From NCBI GenBank assembly GCA_963676635.1, contig OY781105.1:1860001-1924000 (forward strand): DNA of 64,000 bases, written 5' to 3'. The translations under genes and the position numbers were made by a program. This DNA comes from GCA-002708315 sp963676635 (GTDB lineage Bacteria > Bacteroidota > Bacteroidia > Bacteroidales > F082). Shown here one piece after another: positions 25,082 to 32,774 of the stretch (its first letter is position 1; each line of letters begins with the position of its first letter). The notes under the pieces were generated by a model. That model made no database searches, was not told the origin of the DNA, and saw only the letters and a program-made list of their open reading frames with translations.

Positions 25082-25093
25082 AAAAAGTAAGCT

Positions 25094-25732
25094 ATGAACA
25101 TACATGAAATAAATCCAAAAAGAACAATTATTGCCCTTGGACTCTTCATAGTCCTTATTATTATAGGATTATTAACTCTTAAATCTCCTAAGATTAAATA
25201 CGAGTTGAGCCCTGAAGAAACTCTTGATTTGGTAAGATGGGATGAAGGCTATGTGTTTCCCTACGAGCTTGAGGATGTCCTTTCTGGTGTAACTGACACA
25301 GTAATACTGATCGACATCAGAAATACTTTTGATTTTAGTCGTGGAAATATTCCAGGATCTGAGAATATCACTTCCGTGAAGTTACTTGACGAAAAAAATT
25401 ATAAAAGACTGGAATCATTAAAAGATGAAGGCATCTGTGTTGTTCTGTATGGTGATTCACAACTGCAAACAAATGGTCCGTGGTTAGTACTGCGCCAACT
25501 TGGTTTCGACAATGTGAAATCTCTTATGGGTGGATATAATTACTACCAAAAGTGGAAAGATAATCTGGCAGACACATATGCTGATGATGAATATCTACTT
25601 GGTACTGCCAGGTATGATTATGCCGAAGAAGCTAACAGCGCAGCTCTTATCGACGCAGGAAGTTCAGAGTCTAAGGCCGCACCAAAATTCACTAGAAGGA
25701 AAAAGTCTTCTGCTGTAGAAGGAGGTTGTTAA
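25094..25732 (+). CDS. Membrane-anchored inactive rhodanese-fold protein with GGC tail, paralogue, 212 aa
   Basis: The architecture is the same as the preceding gene: an N-terminal helix (11-29), a degenerate rhodanese fold (~55-150: LIDIRNTFDFSRG, MGGYNYYQKW), and a tail TRRKKSSAVEGGC. The active-site position is Gly120 (VVLYGDSQ), so it is catalytically dead. The only non-terminal Cys (115) is in the buried strand before it. The 13-residue tail matches the previous protein except for Ser in place of Thr, whereas the domains have diverged strongly. This points to selection on the tail. It is the last gene of the sulfur operon. Confidence 0.88.
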   Translation: MNIHEINPKRTIIALGLFIVLIIIGLLTLKSPKIKYELSPEETLDLVRWDEGYVFPYELEDVLSGVTDTVILIDIRNTFDFSRGNIPGSENITSVKLLDEKNYKRLESLKDEGICVVLYGDSQLQTNGPWLVLRQLGFDNVKSLMGGYNYYQKWKDNLADTYADDEYLLGTARYDYAEEANSAALIDAGSSESKAAPKFTRRKKSSAVEGGC

Positions 25733-25813
25733 GCTGACTTACAATACCGTTTGATAATTATTCGATTATTATTCATCGGTAATTTACGTTATTTTCCAAT
25801 TCGTTATTTTTGT

Positions 25814-25821
25814 TAATTTTG
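25814..25821 (+). promoter_or_regulatory. -7 promoter element of tatC
   Basis: TAATTTTG lies 18 nt before the tatC ATG, suggesting tatC has its own promoter with a very short leader. No clear -33 TTG. Confidence 0.35.
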
Positions 25822-25838
25822 GGTGATTTATTATCCAT

Positions 25839-26678
25839 ATGGAAGAAGTTTTATCAAATAAGCAAAAGAAAAATGATAACGAAAAGGTTATGACTTTCTG
25901 GGACCACCTGGAAGAGTTAAGATGGCACATTATAAGATCGCTCATTGCAGTGATTATTATTGCCATTGTAGCCTTTATCAACAGAAAAATAATTTTTGAC
26001 TATATCATCCTTGCTCCGTCGAATTCAGAGTTCATAACAAATCAAATACTCTGTAAGATAGCACATATGCTAAATACAGAAACTCTCTGTATAAAGGACA
26101 TGCAGTTGCAAATTATAAACATTAGCATGTCAGGACAGTTCTTAACTCATATGTACATATCAATTGTAACGGGATTTATTCTTGCGTTCCCATATATACT
26201 TTGGGAGATATGGAGGTTTGTAATGCCGGCTCTCAAAGAGAAAGAACGAAAGTACTCAAGAGGCGGTGTGCTTATAAGCTCTGTGCTTTTCGTTCTTGGA
26301 ATAATATTCAGTTATTTTCTTATCGTTCCTTTAACGGTAAATTTCCTTGGGAATTATCATGTTAGTGAATCTGTTTTTAATCAAATAAACCTATCTTCTT
26401 ATATCAGCACTGTTGTTTCTGTCACTTTTGCTGTTGGTATTGTTTTTGAACTGCCTATTCTTGTTTATTTTCTTACAAAGATAGGTATCCTAACCCCATC
26501 TTTTATGAAGAAAAACAGAAAATACATGTATGTGATAATGCTTATCGTTTCCGCTATTATTACGCCTCCTGATATGTTTAGCCAAATATTAGTTGTTCTG
26601 CCTCTTATTGTTCTTTATGAATTTAGTATTGGTGTGTCAACGCGTATATATAAGAAGAATATCGAGGCTCTTGAATAA
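25839..26678 (+). CDS. tatC: Sec-independent protein translocase TatC, 279 aa
   Basis: The cytoplasmic N-terminus has the signature TFWDHLEELRWHIIRS, the RR-signal receptor site. Six membrane helices follow, with the FILAFPYILWEIWRFVMPAL loop typical of TatC. It recognises twin-arginine signals. At least two Tat substrates are encoded in this window: the Rieske protein and the molybdoenzyme. Its position right after the sulfur island fits that demand. No tatA/E gene is visible here. Confidence 0.95.
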   Translation: MEEVLSNKQKKNDNEKVMTFWDHLEELRWHIIRSLIAVIIIAIVAFINRKIIFDYIILAPSNSEFITNQILCKIAHMLNTETLCIKDMQLQIINISMSGQFLTHMYISIVTGFILAFPYILWEIWRFVMPALKEKERKYSRGGVLISSVLFVLGIIFSYFLIVPLTVNFLGNYHVSESVFNQINLSSYISTVVSVTFAVGIVFELPILVYFLTKIGILTPSFMKKNRKYMYVIMLIVSAIITPPDMFSQILVVLPLIVLYEFSIGVSTRIYKKNIEALE

Positions 26679-26692
26679 AGAAGACATTATGT

Positions 26693-26709
26693 TGAGTTTT
26701 GCGAACTCA
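26693..26709. terminator. Short hairpin between convergent genes
   Basis: TGAGTT (26693-26698) pairs with AACTCA (26704-26709), overlapping the stop codon of the minus-strand hydrolase. Weak terminator. Confidence 0.35.
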
Positions 26710-27519
26710 TAATTCATCATAATTTCCTCTGGCCGTTTGTTCTCCTGTAATAAATCCCATTGTTAGCTGGTAAAAACGTTCCATTGCTTCAACGTGTACC
26801 CAGTGCGATGCGCCTTCAATAGTTACTATCTCAGCATTGGGGAAATTAAATCTGATATGTTCAAAATCTTCAGGAAGAATATAATCAGAAGCACCTCCAC
26901 GAATAAAGAGAGTTTCATGTCGGTACCTGGCCATTGTATCGATACTGTCAAACATCTGATCAAGGTTCTTTTTAATACCTGCGAAATTAATCTTCCATTC
27001 AAAAGTGTTGTTTTCTGTCCTTGCCAGATTTTTAAGAATAAACAGTCGGATACGCAATTCTGATATAAAAGACTCAAGGTGCAACTCAACTTCCTTACGG
27101 CTTTTCACTGATTTAAGATTAATACCTTCCATAGCTTCAATTATCCTGAGATGATTTTTTCTTGGACCATAAGCCTTAAGGGAAATATCTACTACTACCA
27201 GCTTTTTCACCATCTCCGGATTCTCAAGGGTAAAACGCATTGCAACTTTACCACCCATAGAATGTCCTATCAGGACTGGTGACTCAATCTCATGCTCATC
27301 GATAAAGTCAAACAAATCATCGGTCATTGCCAGATAATTAAAAGTATCACTGTGAGGTGAACGTCCATGATTTCTCTGATCAACAGTATATACTTCAAAG
27401 CCTTCCATTGACAAGCGCCGTGCATATGAAGCCCAGTTATCTGAGATGCCAAATAATCCGTGAAGAATAATAACGGGCTGATTGCCTTCAATGCCGTACT
27501 TTCTATAATAAAGTTCCAT
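26707..27519 (-). CDS. Alpha/beta-hydrolase (YbfF-like esterase family), 270 aa
   Basis: This is an alpha/beta-hydrolase fold with oxyanion HGLFG near the start, nucleophile elbow GHSMGGK (Ser ~96), and the late acid and His (GASHWVHVEA, His near 240). The pattern is that of YbfF-type short-chain acyl esterases. An upstream TTG start at 27555 would add 12 implausible residues; ATG at 27519 gives the usual MELYYRKYG start. It is divergent from a small membrane protein. Cytosolic; exact substrate unknown. Confidence 0.85.
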   Translation of the reverse strand: MELYYRKYGIEGNQPVIILHGLFGISDNWASYARRLSMEGFEVYTVDQRNHGRSPHSDTFNYLAMTDDLFDFIDEHEIESPVLIGHSMGGKVAMRFTLENPEMVKKLVVVDISLKAYGPRKNHLRIIEAMEGINLKSVKSRKEVELHLESFISELRIRLFILKNLARTENNTFEWKINFAGIKKNLDQMFDSIDTMARYRHETLFIRGGASDYILPEDFEHIRFNFPNAEIVTIEGASHWVHVEAMERFYQLTMGFITGEQTARGNYDEL

Positions 27520-27565
27520 ACAGCAAAAATATTTATTATATTTGGTAGTTGACAAATATAAGACA

Positions 27566-28036
27566 ATGATAATTAAAATTATTGAGATTGTCAGAATCGC
27601 AGGTACGTGCTTTGGAATCTTTTGGGCATACTTTATTGGAATGTCGGGCGATAACCCGGCTCAATCTGTTCTACATATTATTACTCCTTGGGTTATAATA
27701 TCCCTTGCCGGGACTTCAGCCATTGAAGGTCTGTTTTTTGGCAAACAGGCTGCAGCCGAGAAAGGATTCGAAAACGATGGGAACTATGCTTATCAATCGC
27801 GCGTTGCCCTTCTTTCCTTTGCTGTAATATCATTAATAGTCTATCTAACAAACTGGGGAACAAAAGCTGAGCTTACAATAATGCTTACATTTATGCTGTT
27901 TATGATTCTATCGGCGATAAATCATGGTTATCAGGCAGTAGTAAACAAAAATTATCACTGGGCTAATATGAACAGACCTATTCTTACTGCTCTCCTGATT
28001 GCATCTGTTTGGTATCCTTTAATTAACTCCTTTTAA
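27566..28036 (+). CDS. Hypothetical membrane protein, 156 aa
   Basis: Four hydrophobic helices (about 5-25, 38-55, 78-98, 105-125), with a short loop around residue 65 containing GKQAAAEKGF. It resembles uncharacterised four-helix membrane proteins of Bacteroidota. The start is the ATG at 27566; a TTG at 27542 is less likely. Divergent from the hydrolase. Function unknown. Confidence 0.7.
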   Translation: MIIKIIEIVRIAGTCFGIFWAYFIGMSGDNPAQSVLHIITPWVIISLAGTSAIEGLFFGKQAAAEKGFENDGNYAYQSRVALLSFAVISLIVYLTNWGTKAELTIMLTFMLFMILSAINHGYQAVVNKNYHWANMNRPILTALLIASVWYPLINSF

Positions 28037-28117
28037 AGTTTTAATCTATTTTTTTCATTAATTTATTATCTTAAAAACTATTATTATTAATTTTACAAAA
28101 CACTAATAATATCTAAC

Positions 28118-28480
28118 ATGAAAAGATTAATTATCGCAACCCTTTCTGGATTAATTTTTGGTTTTGTTTGTTGTGGCTTTGCCTGTAGTGACGGAAACCA
28201 GATAAGCATATGGCTTGCTCTAAATCTTATAACAAGCCGCACTTTAATAGGCCTGGCAATAGGCATTAGTAGGTTTCCTATGAAGAACTGGGCAATAAAT
28301 GGTATTGTAATGGGACTTCTGTTCAGTATTCCTGGTGCTTTTGGATCAATGCTTGCTCCAGAAAATCCTGAGTTTCCACCACAAATGATTGCACTTTCAA
28401 CAGTAATTATGGGAATGATTTATGGATTCCTGATCGAGCTTATAACAACTGTTTTCTTTAAAGCAAAGATCAAGAAATAA
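28118..28480 (+). CDS. Hypothetical membrane protein, 120 aa
   Basis: Four predicted helices. The first contains a Cys-Cys pair and a third Cys (FVCCGFAC), and a loop contains LAPENPEFPPQM. No domain I can name. It has its own ~80-nt AT-rich leader after the preceding gene, so it may be transcribed alone. Confidence 0.7.
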   Translation: MKRLIIATLSGLIFGFVCCGFACSDGNQISIWLALNLITSRTLIGLAIGISRFPMKNWAINGIVMGLLFSIPGAFGSMLAPENPEFPPQMIALSTVIMGMIYGFLIELITTVFFKAKIKK

Positions 28481-28498
28481 AACAAAACCTATATTATA

Positions 28499-29215
28499 TC
28501 ACACTCTCAACTGGTTACGATATTGTTGTATTGTGTTCTCAAGTCCATAATATAATGCATCACAAATAAGAGCATGACCTATTGATACTTCATCAAGCCA
28601 TGGAATATTCTGGGCGAAAAAATGAAGATTATCAAGACTTAGATCATGACCTGCATTTAGACCAAGTCCAAGATCCCGTGCAATCTCAGATGCTTCAACA
28701 AATGGGGCAATAGACTTGTCCCTGTTAATCATGTAATTGGATGCATAACTTTCAGTATAAAGCTCAATTCTGTCTGTTCCTGTAGCGACAGCGCCTTCAA
28801 CCATTTCTTTAACAGGATCGACAAAGATTGACACCCGTATTCCTGCATTCTTAAACTCCTGAATTATATCTTTTAAGAAATCCCTGTTTTTAACAGTATC
28901 CCAACCATGATCAGAAGTTAATTGTCGCGGATCATCAGGCACAAGAGTTACCTGATCAGGTTTATTAGCTATTACCAGATCCACAAATGACCGAATAGGA
29001 TTACCTTCAATATTAAATTCAGTGGTAACAAGATTTTTAAGCAACCCCACATCACTATATCTTATATGCCTTTCATCAGGACGCGGATGCACTGTGATGC
29101 CTTGAGCACCAAAACGTTCGCAATCAGAGGCAACCTTTACCAGATCAGGCATATTTCCTCCACGAGCATTTCTTAAGGTAGCAATCTTGTTTATGTTAAC
29201 ACTTAGTCGTATCAT
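28499..29215 (-). CDS. pdxJ: Pyridoxine 5'-phosphate synthase, 238 aa
   Basis: This is a TIM barrel with the family hallmarks: LSVNINKIATLRNARGG at the start, HPRPDERHI (about 43-51), EGNP, the GTDRIELYTESYA region (about 140-152) and LNAGHDLSLDNL (about 190-201). The length is that of PdxJ. It condenses 1-deoxyxylulose 5-phosphate and 3-amino-2-oxopropyl phosphate to pyridoxine 5'-phosphate in the cytosol. Confidence 0.96.
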   Translation of the reverse strand: MIRLSVNINKIATLRNARGGNMPDLVKVASDCERFGAQGITVHPRPDERHIRYSDVGLLKNLVTTEFNIEGNPIRSFVDLVIANKPDQVTLVPDDPRQLTSDHGWDTVKNRDFLKDIIQEFKNAGIRVSIFVDPVKEMVEGAVATGTDRIELYTESYASNYMINRDKSIAPFVEASEIARDLGLGLNAGHDLSLDNLHFFAQNIPWLDEVSIGHALICDALYYGLENTIQQYRNQLRV

Positions 29216-29286
29216 TGCTGTATTATTTTTGGCAAAATTAATAATTTGTCAGCATTAAAACTTTAACAAGTTTATAAATATATAGT

Positions 29287-29739
29287 ATGAGAACCGTAAT
29301 ACAAAGAGTGAGCAAAGCCTCAGTAACAGTAAACAACAGCAAAATTTCAGAAACAGGAGAGGGTCTGCTTATTCTGTTAGGAATTGAAGATGCAGACAAT
29401 AACGAAGATATTCATTGGTTAACAAAAAAGATATCACAACTCAGAATATTCGATGATGAAGAAGGTGTAATGAACCGTTCATTAAAGGATACCGGTGGAG
29501 ATGCCATGGTTATAAGCCAGTTTACTCTGCATGCTAAAACAAAAAAGGGCAACAGACCTTCTTATATCAAAGCAGCCGGACCAGATATAGCAATACCATT
29601 GTACAACAAGTTTGTAAAAGCAATGCGCGAAGCAATAGGTAAAGATGTTAAAACAGGCGAATTTGGCGCAACAATGGAGGTTGAGTTGGTGAACTCAGGC
29701 CCTGTTACAATAGTAATTGATACTAAAAACAAAGAATAA
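29287..29739 (+). CDS. dtd: D-aminoacyl-tRNA deacylase, 150 aa
   Basis: It begins MRTVIQRVSKASVTV and contains SQFTLHAKTKKGNRPSY (catalytic region, about 78-94) and the GPVTIVIDT C-terminus. All are diagnostic of Dtd, which removes D-amino acids from mischarged tRNAs. Full length. Divergent from pdxJ and convergent with hemD (8 nt gap). Confidence 0.96.
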   Translation: MRTVIQRVSKASVTVNNSKISETGEGLLILLGIEDADNNEDIHWLTKKISQLRIFDDEEGVMNRSLKDTGGDAMVISQFTLHAKTKKGNRPSYIKAAGPDIAIPLYNKFVKAMREAIGKDVKTGEFGATMEVELVNSGPVTIVIDTKNKE

Positions 29740-29747
29740 ACAGAATA

Positions 29748-30518
29748 CTATTTCCTGCTGTTTCTTCTTTTGTCCTTAGCCAATTTTGTAAGATACTCGT
29801 CAATTGCCATTGTCATTGAAGGTGCAGACTGCGTAGGCGCAGGAATATCAAGTCTTAAACCTGCTTCTTTAACAGCCTTTTTAGTTGTTGGACCAAAAGC
29901 AGCTATAAGCTTCTCACCCTGATTAAACTCCGGAAAGTTCTTTTCAAGAGATTTAATACCAGCAGGACTAAAAAAGATGACCATGTCGTAACCATCAATA
30001 CTAACTTCCGACAGATTGCTAGCTACTGTACGATAAATTACGGCATTAGTATAATTTATCTTTGCATCATCTAGTAATTTAAACATAGTTTGTTTATGGA
30101 TATCAGAAGATGGTACCAGGAACTTCTCTTCTTCATGTTTTTTGATAACTGACAACAGATCGGCAAAATTTTGCTTTCCGTAAAAGATCTTCCTTTTACG
30201 ATACTGAACATATTTCTGAAGATAGTAGGCTGTTGATTCTGAAATACAGAAATACTTCAATGAATCAGGGATTTCAAACCTTAGTTCTTTGGCCATTCTG
30301 AAGAAATGATCAACAGCATGACGACTTGTAAGAACTACTGCAGTATGTCCATGAAAACTACCTTTTGCTTTCCTGAATTCCTGTGCACTAATTCCTTCAA
30401 TAGTGATAAACTTGTGAAAATCAATATTAAGATTATGCTTTCTGCCTAAATCTCCATATGGAGATTTCTCCATATCAGCAGGCTTGGGCTGAGATACTAA
30501 TATATTCTTTACCTTCAA
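29748..30518 (-). CDS. hemD: Uroporphyrinogen-III synthase, 256 aa
   Basis: A two-lobed HemD fold with weak overall conservation typical of the family: VVLTSRHAVDHFF (about 60-72), a YRTVASN segment near 163, and FFSPAGIKSLEKNF then AAFGPTTKKAVKEAGL near 182-222. It closes the tetrapyrrole ring for haem synthesis, which is in demand given the ~20 c-type haems per pair of cytochromes encoded here. It lies downstream of the DUF4271 gene, an arrangement common in Bacteroidota. Confidence 0.9.
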   Translation of the reverse strand: MKVKNILVSQPKPADMEKSPYGDLGRKHNLNIDFHKFITIEGISAQEFRKAKGSFHGHTAVVLTSRHAVDHFFRMAKELRFEIPDSLKYFCISESTAYYLQKYVQYRKRKIFYGKQNFADLLSVIKKHEEEKFLVPSSDIHKQTMFKLLDDAKINYTNAVIYRTVASNLSEVSIDGYDMVIFFSPAGIKSLEKNFPEFNQGEKLIAAFGPTTKKAVKEAGLRLDIPAPTQSAPSMTMAIDEYLTKLAKDKRRNSRK

Positions 30519-30564
30519 ATTTATATTATTTTGTTTCCCGTTGCTGCTAAAACCTACGCTGTAA

Positions 30565-31359
30565 CTACAACAGGAAGCCGGTTTCTATCAATCTTATTAA
30601 TACCAAAACTGGTATTATTTCGAGGGTGCAAAGGTATAAAATAATATGTAACGCTGAAAACATTGCACTTGATTTTCCAATCCTAGCTATTACAATAATT
30701 CTGAACACCTGAGCTAACAAAAACATAATCAATAATATAAATATCATTATATCTGAGTCAATATAAAGAAACAATAAAAGAAGAGGAAGCAAAACAATAC
30801 CACTAATCAAGTGTATTTTACCCGCATATTCAAATTGACCAGCCAGTAAATCACCTGTCTTAAATATAAATGATACCAGGTATTCAAATACAACTCTGAA
30901 CAAGATGACAGAAATAACCACCAATAAAACATGAAAAAGCAAAGTTATCCTATCTTTAGTACTAATTTGTTCAAACAAAATTCCAGATGCAAATTCATAA
31001 AATAAAATAGTATAAGATACCATGGTAGCTAACCATAGAAACCCTGATATAAACTTACCGGGCACAACCTGTTCAACATCTGTATCAGAATAACTTCTTC
31101 TCGATATTTTAATACTAAAAACAGATATTATCCTGTCAGGAAGCAAATACCAAATCAAAGCTAAAACTGCTAGTAACCCTACCAACACAAAAGTTAAGAT
31201 ATCTGTAACCTCATTTGCCGGTAGATTATTAATAACAATATCACTCGGGCCACGTTGAAACAGCGTTGTAACACTTGTTCCCGGCAAAGTATCAGAAACA
31301 ACTGATAATGTATCAGTAACTACTGAATCACTTATTATTTGAAGAGTATCAGACATCAT
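30565..31359 (-). CDS. DUF4271 family membrane protein, 264 aa
   Basis: After a Thr/Ser/Asp-rich N-terminal segment (1-45) come about seven hydrophobic helices. The arrangement next to hemD is the usual one for the DUF4271 family of Bacteroidota. The start could be 31359 or 31356 (two ATGs in tandem); the upstream GTG is unlikely. Function unknown. Repeat array 2 lies ~95 bp upstream. Confidence 0.75.
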   Translation of the reverse strand: MMSDTLQIISDSVVTDTLSVVSDTLPGTSVTTLFQRGPSDIVINNLPANEVTDILTFVLVGLLAVLALIWYLLPDRIISVFSIKISRRSYSDTDVEQVVPGKFISGFLWLATMVSYTILFYEFASGILFEQISTKDRITLLFHVLLVVISVILFRVVFEYLVSFIFKTGDLLAGQFEYAGKIHLISGIVLLPLLLLFLYIDSDIMIFILLIMFLLAQVFRIIVIARIGKSSAMFSALHIILYLCTLEIIPVLVLIRLIETGFLL

Positions 31360-31454
31360 CACAAAAGTAGTTATTTGGACGCAATCTTTAACAAGAAATA
31401 AATTTTTACATAAAACTCGTTTGAGTCAATCATTAAGCTGGCGTTACTCATTCC

Positions 31455-31616
31455 CTCTTGTGTCGTTGCTCATTTCCTCTTGTGTCATTGCTCTTTTCAT
31501 ACGTATCAGAATCAGTTTTCATACGTATGAAACTCAATTATCATACGTATGAAAATCAACTATCATAGGTATCATTCCGGTAAATAATACTCATCAAAAT
31601 AAAGATTACACAAATG
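31455..31616. repeat. 22-bp phased palindromic repeat array 2
   Basis: CTCTTGT is at 31455 and 31477 (22 bp apart). ATACGTAT cores follow at 31499, 31521 and 31543, then ATAGGTAT at 31565 and ATACTCAT at 31587, all at 22 bp. An ACAAATG at 31610-31616 has its centre exactly 22.5 bp after the last core, the same offset seen between the CTTGT units and the first core. Two cores extend to the perfect palindrome TCATACGTATGA. The order is forward CTTGT units, palindromes, then reverse unit, as in array 1. Non-coding. Confidence 0.85.
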
Positions 31617-32099
31617 TTAATATTTGTCCCCTAAGGTAGTATTATTTATCTGCTCATGAAGAAATTTTCTTTAAAAAAATTCCATTTGTTAAAAATAATT
31701 AAGGTTATGACAAAAAAGACCAGATTAAAGCCCCTACAATAACTAAACATTCAACACCCCTGAAACAAGAAACCACAAGGCATTAGCCCTACAATAGCTT
31801 AAACAAAAGATAATAAATGAGCAATAAGCAGTCACTTAAACAGACTGCACTTCCTTTCTCAATCTGGTTACAGCAAAGGCGAGACAATCCAATACTCACC
31901 ATCAGGCAAACCTTACATTCACCATACAAACCAAAGATTATCAACACATAACAAAAACTAATAAGATTTTTTAGTATATTTGGAATCAAATCACAGACTG
32001 ACTTCAGCCAATGATTATAAATCCGGAAAATACAACAGTAAACATATAATTGAATAAAAAGACCAATAATGACCAATTATAAACTAATTAATTCAAATC
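31617..32099. other. Intergenic region before adk
   Basis: I see no credible gene. A 95-codon minus-strand frame (31789-32076) lacks a plausible product. A -7-like TATATTTG at 31975-31982 may drive adk with a leader of ~110 nt. CTTAAAC/GTTTAAG-type fragments do not form a convincing structure. Confidence 0.45.
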
Positions 32100-32681
32100 A
32101 TGTTAAACATAGTAATATACGGACCGCCGGGTTGTGGTAAAGGAACACAATCAGCAAAATTAAGTGAGCGGTACAACCTGGTGCATTTGTCAACAGGAGA
32201 TATCATAAGAAAAGAGATCAAATCAGGGAGTGAAACAGGAAACACCCTAAAAGCAATTGTAGAAAAAGGCAATCTCGTTCCTTATGAAATGATAATAGCC
32301 ATCCTTGATAAAGCCATGAAAAGCAACAAAACTGCCAGAGGTTTTATTTTTGACGGCTTTCCACGAACGATAGCACAGGCAGAAGATCTTGCCAGCATCA
32401 TGGAAAAAGATAACAATTACATATCCTTAGTGTTGTCACTATGCATAAACGACAAAAAAGTAATTGAACGACTTTTACATCGTGCTAAAATTGAAGGCAG
32501 GAAAGATGACACTGAGGAGGTTATCAAAAACAGGTTAAAAGTTTATAAGAATCAGACTTTACCCATAATAGAATATTACAAAAAAAAGGGTAAGTATGTA
32601 GAGATCAAAGGCGACTGCGCAATTGATGATGTTTTCAATCAGCTTTGCGAAATTATAGACAAAAAAGAAGAAGTGGCATAG
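32100..32681 (+). CDS. adk: Adenylate kinase (short, lidless form), 193 aa
   Basis: P-loop GPPGCGKGTQ (8-17), LSTGDIIRKEI, and FDGFPRTIAQAE (about 84-95), followed directly by the short LID region. The length of ~190 matches the short bacterial form without the zinc-type LID. It interconverts ATP, AMP and ADP in the cytosol. A terminator hairpin overlaps its 3' end. Confidence 0.96.
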   Translation: MLNIVIYGPPGCGKGTQSAKLSERYNLVHLSTGDIIRKEIKSGSETGNTLKAIVEKGNLVPYEMIIAILDKAMKSNKTARGFIFDGFPRTIAQAEDLASIMEKDNNYISLVLSLCINDKKVIERLLHRAKIEGRKDDTEEVIKNRLKVYKNQTLPIIEYYKKKGKYVEIKGDCAIDDVFNQLCEIIDKKEEVA

Positions 32682-32696
32682 CACTTCTTCTTTTAT
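32665..32696 (+). terminator. Terminator overlapping the adk stop codon
   Basis: AAGAAGAAGTG (32665-32675) pairs with CACTTCTTCTT (32682-32692) around the loop GCATAG, followed by TTTA. The adk stop codon TAG lies in the loop, so ribosomes reaching the stop would cover the left arm. Confidence 0.7.
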
Positions 32697-32774
32697 ATAA
32701 ATCTGTAAAACAGACCATTATTTTATTTACGATTATAGTTAAATCAGTAAACTTACTTTACTGATAACTGATAA

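Noticed and set aside
12928..25732. GGC tail as a known lipid or sortase-type anchor
   Set aside because: The proteins already have N-terminal anchors or signal peptides, and no hydrophobic helix or basic patch follows the GGC as in GlyGly-CTERM signals.
31789..32076. 95-codon minus-strand ORF before adk
   Set aside because: Composition is an irregular mix of Cys, Leu and Ile with no domain, ribosome-binding site or neighbour logic; it reads as chance in AT-rich intergenic DNA.
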